From positions 1 through 7,157 of the forward strand of contig JBARCX010000187.1 in assembly GCA_049794535.1 (NCBI GenBank): 7,157 bases of DNA. Reading direction: 5' to 3'. This document shows positions 1-5,602 of this stretch, one piece after another; the stretch's first letter is position 1, and the number at the start of each line of letters is the position of its first letter. The notes beneath the pieces were generated by a model. It worked only from the letters and a program-made list of their open reading frames with translations, searched no databases and was not told where the DNA came from. Origin of the DNA: JBARCX01 sp049794535 (lineage in GTDB: Bacteria > Pseudomonadota > Gammaproteobacteria > Xanthomonadales > Rhodanobacteraceae). Made by a program: the position numbers and the translations under genes.

Positions 1-2
1 AC

Positions 3-926
3 GAGCAAAAATTCGATTTTGGATATGTGTTCACAAAGAACCCGGGGATGTTAGCCGATCGGATTCGCGACGAATTTGAGCTTTCGAGTACTTCTATCAT
101 CGATGGGGATGATGCGCCCAGGGATCCAGATACGGCTGAATTGTTGTCAGCAATCCGCGAGGGGACTTTCGATGAGGAATTGCACGTGCCTCGATCCAAG
201 GCTGAGCGACTTGCTCATCCGGAAGTTAGAAATGCCGCCTGCAGGGTCTTGGACCTTGTCTATGCAAATGGCGAGGACATTTCACGATCGCTACGCGGGT
301 CGGCCAATCGTGGTTTTCGGATTGAGCTCGAGGAATGCTTGCGGAAGATCTTTGAATCGTCCTTAGACCGTGCCTTGCTGGATGGGGAGCAGGCCGTATT
401 TAAAGAAGCGGTCTCATTGATGCTGCAAACTTTTCAAGGTCGTTCGTTCAGTGAGATCGTGGGGCAACGCTTTAATCGGATTGCGAGGCGTGATCAGGGA
501 CGTTCCGGGTATGCAGAATTTACCCAGTCGGCGAACAACCTTCCCGACTCGAGGTTGATACGTCCGTTCCCTCTTTTTCCGCAGGGTACATTGGCTAAGG
601 AGGTTAGCTACGACGCGGTAGTGTTCGACACCTACGACTACCTGGATCAGGTTATTTCATTTTGCCTTACGGACACGTTTATGGCCGCCTTTAGGGTTTA
701 TCACCAGCACTGCGGTGATGAGCGAGCACTCAAGTTCATCGAATTGCTCAGGTTTGGAACAAACGATTCAATGCATGTCCTTCTTATGAGATATGGGTTC
801 CTTCCTGAGGATGTTGAGGATTTACTTCCATACATCCAGTCTATTAGTGATAGTGATATAGTTTTTAAAAGCATAATTGCCGATGCAGATGTAAGGATTC
901 AGCGGATTACATCTTGGTATAGGTGA
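3..926 (+). CDS. C-terminal part of a large protein, possibly SF2 helicase-like (5' end outside window)
   Basis: The frame is open to the left edge: codons 3-26 read EQKFDFGY before the first GTG at 27, and no Shine-Dalgarno precedes that GTG, so this is probably the last ~307 residues of a longer protein. The first residues (YVFTKNPGMLADRIRDEF) have the look of a strand-helix of a helicase C-terminal lobe. The end is helical and acidic, with a segment reading LLMRYGFLPEDVEDLLPYI. That segment reminds me of the C-termini of large DEAD/DEAH-box helicases found in defence islands. No Walker A, Walker B or DEAD motif is visible, because those would lie upstream. There is no signal peptide or membrane segment. 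The gene is more AT-rich than the - strand genes to its right, especially at its 3' end. Only 69 bp separate its stop from the likely start of the next gene, suggesting one operon. Coding status is firm; the helicase assignment is tentative. Confidence 0.8.
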   Translation, partial: EQKFDFGYVFTKNPGMLADRIRDEFELSSTSIIDGDDAPRDPDTAELLSAIREGTFDEELHVPRSKAERLAHPEVRNAACRVLDLVYANGEDISRSLRGSANRGFRIELEECLRKIFESSLDRALLDGEQAVFKEAVSLMLQTFQGRSFSEIVGQRFNRIARRDQGRSGYAEFTQSANNLPDSRLIRPFPLFPQGTLAKEVSYDAVVFDTYDYLDQVISFCLTDTFMAAFRVYHQHCGDERALKFIELLRFGTNDSMHVLLMRYGFLPEDVEDLLPYIQSISDSDIVFKSIIADADVRIQRITSWYR

Positions 927-995
927 CGCCAAAATTTATTTTCTTGAAACCAAGTTCGCGTACGGTATTCGCTTGGCATGTTGGGAGTGTGGGAA

Positions 996-1961
996 ATGCA
1001 GAAGTGGCTTCTTTCAAGACTTTTTAGCGACAAGGAGCAGCCTGCTCCGCGTTTTGCATTTTATGGAACGATCAATTGGATGAGGGCACTTTCACTTAGT
1101 GTTGATGCTAATGGTTTTGGCAATGATGCGTTACGCTTGTTTTATTCCAATATACAAAGTCGTCCGCTAGATACGGTTGTGGATACAGTTATCTTTGAGA
1201 ACATCTTTATGGCGTTCAATCATGTGGCTGGGCTTGTATCCATCTCTAACGAGGTTGATAACGCATATGATATATCACGCTCGGTAATTTCTGGGTGGTA
1301 TCACGGTATTTATTCCGCTGCAAATGCAATGGCAGTGGCCGCTTCCGGTTCATTGATGGATTCGCACGAAGCAACTGCTATGGCTTGGCAAATAGGCCTG
1401 GTTCAAAACGATCTGGTGCCTCAGCCTTTTTCGCCAATGCTTTCCAACGTGTTGAGTGCTACCTGTGATGCGGAGCTGAGTGCTTATCGGGGATCAAATG
1501 GGTTCGATCTGAATCACGCCCCTCGGACCATCGAAGAGGCTTGGGGTGGGATCCTTTCTTACTTGAAAGGCACGGCGGACTATGAGCGTGGTCGAATCGA
1601 GAAACTGGTTCGTGCGGGGCCTGAATTCAAGGCTTTACGTGTTGAAAACTTTAGGACGAAAGCGGCGCAAGAGGTTCGCGACTCCTATTTTAAAAATGCA
1701 CAGGTTAACTTTCTTGTCCAAGCATCACGTTACGTTGGTAAGGCGAATTATCGAGATTCTATCTTTCTCTCGTATGGCGAAGATCGACGCGATCAAATAG
1801 ATCGGTTCTTGGTAGACCTTGGTCACGTGGCAACTGCCTTCCTACGGATGGCGTGCGCATATTGTTCACGTCGTGTAGAGCCGGGGACATGGGATTTGTT
1901 TGTCGACGATATCGAAGCGAATTCGCGACTGTCGTTAAATGCTGAGCTTCTGAGGCTATAG
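996..1961 (+). CDS. HEPN-like helical protein, partner of the upstream gene
   Basis: I choose ATG 996 (321 residues) because GGGAG at 983-987 lies 8 bases upstream. The earlier ATG at 978 would add six residues and has no ribosome site. The protein looks soluble and largely alpha-helical. Around residues 94-113 it reads SRSVISGWYHGIYSAANAM, close to the core helix of HEPN domains, typically written as R-x-x-S-R-A-Y-Y-A-x-F-H-A-A. The catalytic Rx4-6H motif of HEPN ribonucleases is not seen: R95 and H103 are eight positions apart (Rx7H). It may therefore be a non-catalytic or divergent HEPN. A later stretch, ASRYVGKANYRDSIFLSYG (residues ~243-261), is followed by a second helical region with Cys residues near the end. 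Codon use is AT-rich like its neighbour, which suggests shared foreign origin. HEPN proteins often accompany helicases or nucleotidyltransferases in toxin and defence loci, but its role here is not shown. Confidence 0.8.
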   Translation: MQKWLLSRLFSDKEQPAPRFAFYGTINWMRALSLSVDANGFGNDALRLFYSNIQSRPLDTVVDTVIFENIFMAFNHVAGLVSISNEVDNAYDISRSVISGWYHGIYSAANAMAVAASGSLMDSHEATAMAWQIGLVQNDLVPQPFSPMLSNVLSATCDAELSAYRGSNGFDLNHAPRTIEEAWGGILSYLKGTADYERGRIEKLVRAGPEFKALRVENFRTKAAQEVRDSYFKNAQVNFLVQASRYVGKANYRDSIFLSYGEDRRDQIDRFLVDLGHVATAFLRMACAYCSRRVEPGTWDLFVDDIEANSRLSLNAELLRL

Positions 1962-1999
1962 CTGCTAGCTAACTAGGCTGAGAAGTCGGCGTTCATTTA

Positions 2000-2043
2000 C
2001 TCTGCCATTGAGTGGCATGTTTTGCGCTCTAAACGGGGCAGAG
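2000..2043. repeat. GGCAGAG inverted repeat
   Basis: CTCTGCC at 2000-2006 pairs with GGCAGAG at 2037-2043. Nested inside is a short hairpin, TGCCA-TTGAG-TGGCA, followed by TGTTTT. The outer arm read on the - strand begins GGCAGAGTA, the same string that opens the left arm of the strong hairpin at 4763-4806. The two look like members of one intergenic element family. It lies 39 bp after the stop of the HEPN-like gene, and the inner hairpin plus T-run (2003-2022) could act as a weak terminator for the left operon. Confidence 0.45.
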
Positions 2044-2085
2044 CTCTTCGCACGTACGGTTTGCGAGGGCTGGTTTGAGGTAGAA

Positions 2086-2155
2086 GCCGGGACGCAGGAA
2101 GTTAAATGCCCTCTGGCTCGGTGTCCGCGCTCCTCGGTCGTCCGGGTTGACGCAG
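2086..2155. repeat. Diverged ~70-bp repeat, copy A
   Basis: This 70-bp block aligns with 2815-2882 from (G/A)CCGGGACG to CGCAG. Shared runs include TTAAAT, TCTGGCT, GTGTCCGCG, CCTCGGTCG and CCGGGT. There are about a dozen substitutions and one 2-bp insertion here. Read on the - strand, both copies encode a related short peptide (ARTPSQ here, ARTLSQ in copy B), but no proper gene surrounds either one. They are probably relics of a common gene end or of a non-autonomous repeat. Similarity may fade out gradually beyond CGCAG rather than stop sharply. Confidence 0.6.
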
Positions 2156-2327
2156 ACTGACGAGCTGACCGAGTGTCTTCTAAAACTTCTCTGGCTGCCG
2201 GCAGACGTGCGGCACCGATAGGCCCTGGCTCGCTTTGATTCCTCAGCGTGCACTTTTTAGCTTGCAGCCATCTCGCTAGCGCGTCTGTCAGCAAATGTCG
2301 GCTGCGCATGCCGGAACGTCCACTCGG

Positions 2328-2360
2328 CCCCCGATTTTTGGATTTTTGTCCAAGCGGGGG
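2328..2360. repeat. Hairpin containing a tandem GATTTTTG repeat
   Basis: GATTTTTG occurs twice back to back (2333-2340 and 2341-2348). TTGGA (2338-2342) pairs with TCCAA (2349-2353) around a six-base T-rich loop. An outer CCCCC (2328-2332) can pair with GGGGG (2356-2360) across an unequal internal loop. The structure sits about 70 bp ahead of the small gene at 2427 and overlaps the proposed -35 box, so it could influence expression of that gene. No function is demonstrated. Confidence 0.4.
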
Positions 2361-2373
2361 ACAACGATATACG
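2346..2373 (+). promoter_or_regulatory. Possible sigma-70 promoter for the 84-residue gene
   Basis: TTGTCC (2346-2351) and TATACG (2368-2373) are separated by 16 bases, each matching four of six consensus positions. Transcription would start about 45 bases ahead of the ATG at 2427. The -35 box overlaps the right arm of the hairpin at 2328-2360. The match is modest and could be chance. Confidence 0.3.
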
Positions 2374-2426
2374 AGCGAAGCGGGGCCAGCCGGGCTATCG
2401 TGCCGTCCTGATCACGAAGAAACATC

Positions 2427-2681
2427 ATGACGAAAAGCTACGACCCACCTCTGACCACGAACCCACATGCTCCCCTCTACCGCGTCGATAAAGCGATTCG
2501 TGCAGCCCAGCAACGACTGGATGCAGCTATCGACGCGAAGCGGCATCACACGAACCAAAATCTGGCCCACGAAGTGATCAAAGAGGCTCGCGTAGGACTC
2601 AAAAAGTCTGAACAGTTGCGTGTTCTCAAGATCAAGGAACTCGTGCAGAAGGCGGCGGAGACCGATGCGGCTGGAAAATAG
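2427..2681 (+). CDS. Small helical hypothetical protein, 84 residues
   Basis: The ATG at 2427 is preceded by an AAGAA-like weak ribosome site (2418-2422). The protein begins with a Pro-rich extended stretch (residues 5-18). From about residue 20 to the end it is a charged amphipathic helix with many Ala, Lys, Glu and Gln residues, likely a coiled coil or helical hairpin. There is no Cys, no signal peptide and no membrane segment, so a cytoplasmic location is expected. A weak GC hairpin follows the stop. I do not recognise the family. The composition is unlike the shadow frames around it, which supports real coding. A small DNA- or protein-binding factor is possible but unproven. Confidence 0.6.
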   Translation: MTKSYDPPLTTNPHAPLYRVDKAIRAAQQRLDAAIDAKRHHTNQNLAHEVIKEARVGLKKSEQLRVLKIKELVQKAAETDAAGK

Positions 2682-2687
2682 ACGGAA

Positions 2688-2705
2688 CGGGCTCTGCCCC
2701 GCTTT
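2688..2705 (+). terminator. Weak terminator-like hairpin after the 84-residue gene
   Basis: CGGG (2688-2691) can pair with CCCG (2698-2701) around a short CTCTGC loop, followed by CTTT. The stem is only 4 bp and the T-tract is poor. The segment includes CTCTGCCCC, the same motif found in the stronger hairpin at 4763-4806. Confidence 0.25.
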
Positions 2706-2732
2706 GATCGTGAGACCCGCCGCTACGTGTGC

Positions 2733-2804
2733 TCGACAGTGCTCAGTGCAAACCCACGCTTGAGGAAGCCGCTGGCGTCGACGACTCGGCCGCTGCGCGC
2801 TGGG
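2733..2804 (-). pseudogene. Relic copy of the C-terminal tail of the TonB-like gene (72-bp repeat, copy 1)
   Basis: This block matches 3544-3615 over 72 bp with three differences (two adjacent bases plus one). On the - strand it encodes QRAAAESSTPAASSSVGLH and a TGA stop at 2743-2745, against QRAAAESSTPAVSSSTGLH in the intact gene. The differences lie in two codons and change both residues (V to A, T to V). Upstream on the - strand the frame stays open only to a stop just before a GTG at 2904. It passes through the other repeat block (2815-2882) and has no ribosome site, so the rest of the original gene is missing. It lies downstream of the secreted protein gene at 2934-3410, as if an extra gene once stood here. 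Confidence 0.65.
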
Positions 2805-2814
2805 CGCTGCCGAA

Positions 2815-2882
2815 ACCGGGACGGGGGAGATTAAATACGCTCTGGCTAAGTGTCCGCGCCTCGGTCGCCCGGGTCGGCGCAG
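2815..2882. repeat. Diverged ~70-bp repeat, copy B
   Basis: This is the partner of 2086-2155 and is 2 bp shorter. It lies between the tail relic (2733-2804) and the 3' end of the secreted protein gene at 2934. The 50 bp that follow show only patchy likeness to the sequence after copy A, for example a shared GGCT-CC-G-CAG pattern near 2930. The true edge of the duplication is therefore unclear. Confidence 0.6.
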
Positions 2883-2933
2883 TCAGGCGGACCGGCCGAC
2901 TCACCTAACTGCCTCCGTCCTGTTTTTTACCGG

Positions 2934-3410
2934 CTACCAGGTCAGCGACGTGCTCACGCGGTAGCGGCGGTAGTAATCGTTGGGGATGATCCCCTGGCGA
3001 ATCTCCAAGGTATACCCGCATCCGGATGGCATGGTGCCTGTGAAGTGGAAGGCTTCGTTCTCATAGGGGTCGCCTGGCGAGCCGAGTTGCTCCCATTTTC
3101 CGCTGTCCTTGAGTAGCTTGATGTAGCTGCGCTTGAGCGCCATCACGTGGTCGAAGTCCATCAGGCCGAACCAAAGCGTGCAGTACCGGTTGGAGCATCG
3201 GTAGCCATCGATCTCCACGCCCTCAGGTAGTACTACCGCCTCGGGCCAGCCGTTCGGGTGCCCAACGACTACGCTGCCGACGCGGCTCACGCGCTGTTCG
3301 TCAGGAACGCGCGTGTCGGCGTTCTGTCCTGCCGACGCGTGCGCTGCCAGCGCGTACGCCATGGTCACGACCATCAAGGCCAGCTGGCCCTTTCTCTGGT
3401 ATCCGTTCAT
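2934..3410 (-). CDS. Secreted hypothetical protein, 158 residues
   Basis: I place the start at the ATG at 3410-3408. AGGGGG lies 5 bases ahead of it, and the protein then opens with a standard signal peptide: MNGYQRKGQ, a hydrophobic core, and AHASA before G28. The longer frame back to 3482 would bury that signal. The mature protein of ~131 residues has three Cys (72, 77 and 131) and aromatic-rich stretches such as YRCSNRYCTLWFG. It ends in a basic aromatic YRRY segment. It lacks a lipobox, so it should be periplasmic or exported. I do not recognise the family. Size and character would fit a small periplasmic binding, inhibitor or immunity protein, but nothing shows this directly. It follows the TonB-like gene on the same strand after 143 bp of repeat-filled sequence. 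Confidence 0.75.
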   Translation of the reverse strand: MNGYQRKGQLALMVVTMAYALAAHASAGQNADTRVPDEQRVSRVGSVVVGHPNGWPEAVVLPEGVEIDGYRCSNRYCTLWFGLMDFDHVMALKRSYIKLLKDSGKWEQLGSPGDPYENEAFHFTGTMPSGCGYTLEIRQGIIPNDYYRRYRVSTSLTW

Positions 3411-3415
3411 CCATT

Positions 3416-3434
3416 CCCCCTGGTTGGAATTATC
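3416..3434 (-). promoter_or_regulatory. Ribosome site and possible -10 box for the secreted protein gene
   Basis: Read on the - strand, GATAAT (3434-3429) is one base from the -10 consensus, and AGGGGG (3421-3416) is a good Shine-Dalgarno 5 bases before the ATG at 3410. No clear -35 box lies at the right distance, and the leader would be only about a dozen bases. The ribosome site is the stronger part of this call and decides the start. Confidence 0.4.
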
Positions 3435-3507
3435 CGGTGCAGGCGCAAGCCACACCGTGGTGGCGCTCCCTTTGCGCGCCATCTATCAAGCTTAGGGGAG
3501 AACCCCC

Positions 3508-3542
3508 TTGAAGACCTGTGCTCACACGCGGCGATCCATGCG
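3508..3542 (-). pseudogene. 35-bp mtfA relic
   Basis: These 35 bases match 6486-6520 inside the intact mtfA-like gene at 32 of 35 positions. On the - strand the intact gene reads RMDRRVWTQVFK. The relic reads RMDRRV-stop-AQVFK, because the TGG codon has become TGA. No further mtfA sequence is visible on either side. One base to the right the 72-bp tail repeat starts, so two pieces of unrelated genes are joined here. This looks like a recombination scar. Confidence 0.6.
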
Positions 3543-3543
3543 A

Positions 3544-3615
3544 TCGACAGTGCTCAGTGCAAACCCGTGCTTGAGGAAACCGCTGGCGTCGACGACTCGG
3601 CCGCTGCGCGCTGGG
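3544..3615. repeat. 72-bp tail repeat, copy 2 (inside the TonB-like gene)
   Basis: This is the partner of 2733-2804 (69 of 72 bases identical, no gaps). It supplies the last 20 codons and stop of the TonB-like gene plus 10 bp beyond. Its right edge lies in codon P309, the last residue of the second CP(I/L)DTP motif. The duplicated block therefore corresponds to the low-complexity Ser/Ala tail and not to the folded part. Confidence 0.75.
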
Positions 3616-4540
3616 GCGTATCGAGCGGGCACCATGTCTTGAGGCGTTTGCCCGCACGGAACAGATCGATGCATTCACGCATCTCGGCTTTGAAGGCCAG
3701 ATCAGGTGTGTCTATCGGGCAGCCGTACGACAGCGGCTGCTCTGCCTTGTACTCGGCGATACAGCTCGACAGTGGCGGCGGCTTGGTCGGATGCGGATCG
3801 TCGGCTAGCGACGGCGGCGGCAGGTTGAGGCGCTCGTCGCGATCCTTGGGCGAGGGTGGTAAAGGAGGCGCGCCGCATAGCATGTTGGTAACCGTACTGC
3901 TCTTGTTGGGATCGCAGACACTTTTGACGATCTTCTTGATCGAATCGTCTATATGGCGACCCACCGCACCGCCAGCCGTCTCGTTCGGCGGCGGGAAATA
4001 CTTTTCAAAGCGGGTGGCCTTGGTGTGAATCCGGTTGTAGTCGTGCTGCATGATCTGACGATCGTCTGCGGGCTTGGCTGATTTGGCTTCGGGGCTTGCG
4101 GTTGCCGAGGTGGCCTCCGTTGTGGGCGGTAGCTGCACCGAGCCATCTTTCGCGAACAAACTGTTGGCGGACGGCGTGGCCACGGAGGCCGCCGGCGCCG
4201 GTGTCGCCTCATGATCCTGTACCACCATCGCCTCGCGAGATAATTTCTCGTGCGTCACAGGGCGAGCGCGGGGGAGTGCCACCTGCTTCGGCGGTACCAA
4301 CGTGGGCAGTGTGGGGGGCTCAGACGGCTGCGCGGCGCGCGGTTTGCTGGAGTGACCGATCAGACGCACGATCAGCGCCTGATCGATATAGCTATGCACC
4401 ACCGCTAGATGCGGCGGCTTGAGCTGTATCTCGTACCACAACACCAGTGCGAACAGCGCGTGCAGTACCAAGACCAAAGCCAGCGTGAGCGCCAGCGCCG
4501 GGCGCTCCAGGGGGGGCTGTCGCCAGCGATTGCGACTCAA
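3554..4540 (-). CDS. TonB-like membrane-anchored Pro-rich protein with duplicated Cys motif
   Basis: The protein has 328 residues. A short basic N-terminus (MSRNRWRQ) is followed by one membrane helix (about 14-36). A long Pro/Ala-rich periplasmic stretch (about 66-160) and a Cys-containing C-terminal part complete it. This layout resembles TonB-type energy transducers, but no TonB C-terminal fold or YP motif is seen. Six Cys lie at 209, 222, 260, 274, 290 and 304. Residues 260-279 and 290-309 form a tandem repeat, CIxx(Y/F)(K/R)Axxx-L-xxx-CP(I/L)DTP, with a 30-residue period. The last 19 residues come from the 72-bp repeat. The start is a TTG at 4540; the frame is open upstream to a stop near 4636 with no ATG or GTG. 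The TTG is thus the first standard start, though the ribosome site (GAG) is weak. The role may be cell-envelope related; the family is not recognised. Confidence 0.75.
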   Translation of the reverse strand: MSRNRWRQPPLERPALALTLALVLVLHALFALVLWYEIQLKPPHLAVVHSYIDQALIVRLIGHSSKPRAAQPSEPPTLPTLVPPKQVALPRARPVTHEKLSREAMVVQDHEATPAPAASVATPSANSLFAKDGSVQLPPTTEATSATASPEAKSAKPADDRQIMQHDYNRIHTKATRFEKYFPPPNETAGGAVGRHIDDSIKKIVKSVCDPNKSSTVTNMLCGAPPLPPSPKDRDERLNLPPPSLADDPHPTKPPPLSSCIAEYKAEQPLSYGCPIDTPDLAFKAEMRECIDLFRAGKRLKTWCPLDTPQRAAAESSTPAVSSSTGLH

Positions 4541-4762
4541 GGTCTCGCGCGTTTCGCTGCTGAGTAATGCCAGACCGTGCGCACGATTTCCCTCTTGTCG
4601 ATGTTGGACCTGCCCGGAACGTTCGATGACACTGCCTTATTCAAGCGAATGACCCACACGAAACCTGCGCATACGGTCAGCGCATGTTACGGCCAACCCC
4701 GGTAGACAGGTTCTTTCATTCAGGGTTCCCTTGATCGGAAACGGGGGCGGAGCGAAAACAAG

Positions 4763-4806
4763 GGGGGGCAGAGTACTTTTCGAGTATCGAAGAGTCTCTG
4801 CCCCCT
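4763..4806 (-). terminator. Strong hairpin terminator after the 4822-5217 gene
   Basis: GGGGGCAGAG (4764-4773) pairs perfectly with CTCTGCCCCC (4796-4805), with a further G-T pair outside. After a small bulge an inner stem of 8 bp continues (4776-4783 with 4787-4794, one wobble) to a 3-base loop. On the - strand it starts 16 bases after the stop codon of the secreted-domain gene. It is followed by a T-rich stretch (TTGTTTTCG), as expected for a rho-independent terminator. The GGCAGAGTA arm is shared with 1998-2006, so the hairpin may also be a dispersed intergenic element serving as a terminator. Confidence 0.75.
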
Positions 4807-4821
4807 ATCCGATCTACGCGA

Positions 4822-5217
4822 TCAGCGAGCGCGCGATGCCGTGCACTGATCGTTGTCGCAAGTAAAGTCCACTTCAGATCCTATGCCTACGAAGAGCGAA
4901 ACACCGGACTGGCTGGCAAGTGTCTTGCCGTCCTTCTCCAGTGACACAAGGTAGGTTCCCGGCACTAGCGAGTTGAGGTGGTAGCGGCCTTTACTGTTAG
5001 GGGTGCCATGACGGGTAATGCCGGTGTCGCTGTGCGCCGTAATGGTGACGCCAGCGGGGGCTTTGCCGCTGATGCTGGAGTTGGTCTCCTGCGCGTGAGC
5101 CGCGCTAAATGTCATGGCACCGAATGCAGTCATGGCAATGATCGACATGAACTTGGGCGCGAAGCGGAGACCGTGTTTCTGCTGACGATTGATTTCGGAT
5201 TTTTGAATGATCTTCAT
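4822..5217 (-). CDS. Secreted carboxypeptidase-regulatory-like domain protein (Oar/TonB-receptor N-terminal type)
   Basis: I choose the ATG at 5217-5215 (131 residues). The longer frame begins at a TTG at 5256 with no ribosome site. A long basic n-region (to about residue 23) and a hydrophobic core end in AAHA before Q43, a typical signal-peptidase site. The mature part starts SSISGKAPAGVTITAHSDTG, with GRYHLNSLVPGTYLVSL at about 77-93. This matches the pattern of CarboxypepD_reg beta-sandwich domains. The wording also resembles the N-terminal extension of Oar-like TonB-dependent receptors in Xanthomonadales. Here it stands alone with no plug or barrel. It ends in a short tail with two Cys (120 and 125) that could form a disulfide. 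The strong hairpin that follows argues that it is transcribed alone. Function is unknown; a scaffold or binding domain in the periplasm is likely. Confidence 0.8.
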   Translation of the reverse strand: MKIIQKSEINRQQKHGLRFAPKFMSIIAMTAFGAMTFSAAHAQETNSSISGKAPAGVTITAHSDTGITRHGTPNSKGRYHLNSLVPGTYLVSLEKDGKTLASQSGVSLFVGIGSEVDFTCDNDQCTASRAR

Positions 5218-5602
5218 ATGTGTGCTCGCGGGTTTGTGGGGATTTAGACGCGCCAAACCATTCAGCCGCTCGCGCAGTGATTGGGTCGACGATTGATATC
5301 AAAGCAGCATGGTTAAAGTGGGGATGGCTGCCGGTATTCCAGCTTTCCTTGCTGACTGCGACGTCTCTTCCAGTAACACCAGAATTTGCCACTTCCATTC
5401 CACATTGGATGCAGCGGTCTTTTGGATGGTTTAAAGCGACGACAGGTTTAAATTAGCAGAGAGGGTGCATGCGGCTCATGTGAAAGTCGTAATGCTTTTG
5501 CACAGTTGAGAGCACAATTCGCACCTTTTTTTCTTACGCTTTGTAGAGCCAACGAAAGCTTCTTATGGATGACTTGGCGCCAGAATTTTGTTGGTCCGAA
5601 CT
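5218..5602. other. 385-bp gap with no convincing gene
   Basis: The + strand frame 5220-5456 has no ribosome site, overlaps the 5' end of the - strand gene, and its product is unfamiliar. A perfect 10-bp palindrome, TTGATATCAA, lies at 5293-5302 in the presumed promoter region of the 4822-5217 gene and could be an operator. No clear -35/-10 pair was found. A run of seven T's (5526-5532) follows GCACC, but only a poor long-range stem with 5464-5468 is available, so I do not call a terminator. Confidence 0.4.

Larger units (their letters stand above)
1962..2426. other. 465-bp non-coding stretch with repeat pieces
   Basis: No convincing gene lies between the AT-rich cassette and the small gene at 2427. 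Frames on either strand (for example - strand 2029-2253) lack ribosome sites and read as Arg/Ser-rich shadow sequence. The stretch holds a GGCAGAG-type inverted repeat, one copy of a ~70-bp diverged repeat, a tandem GATTTTTG pair inside a hairpin, and a possible promoter, each listed separately. It probably marks the junction between the acquired left cassette and the resident sequence. Confidence 0.6.

Noticed and set aside
2029..2253. - strand frame of 74 codons over repeat copy A
   Set aside because: It has no ribosome site, an Arg/Ser-rich shadow-like composition, and only a short peptide shared with copy B. I treat it as a repeat, not a gene.
3494..3506. GGGG-AGAA-CCCC hairpin between the TonB-like and secreted genes
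   Set aside because: It is a four-base-pair stem without a T-tract on either strand, not enough to call a terminator.
3258..4028. Long + strand frame of 256 codons
   Set aside because: It is antisense to two - strand genes with clear signal peptide, membrane helix and Cys repeat. It is a GC-rich shadow frame.
5220..5456. + strand frame of 78 codons with aromatic-rich sequence
   Set aside because: It overlaps the start of the - strand secreted gene, lacks a ribosome site and shows no recognisable motif. It could be a relic but cannot be supported.
5464..5532. Possible terminator before a run of seven T's
   Set aside because: The only stem (GGTGC with GCACC) spans more than 50 bases of loop, too weak for a rho-independent terminator.
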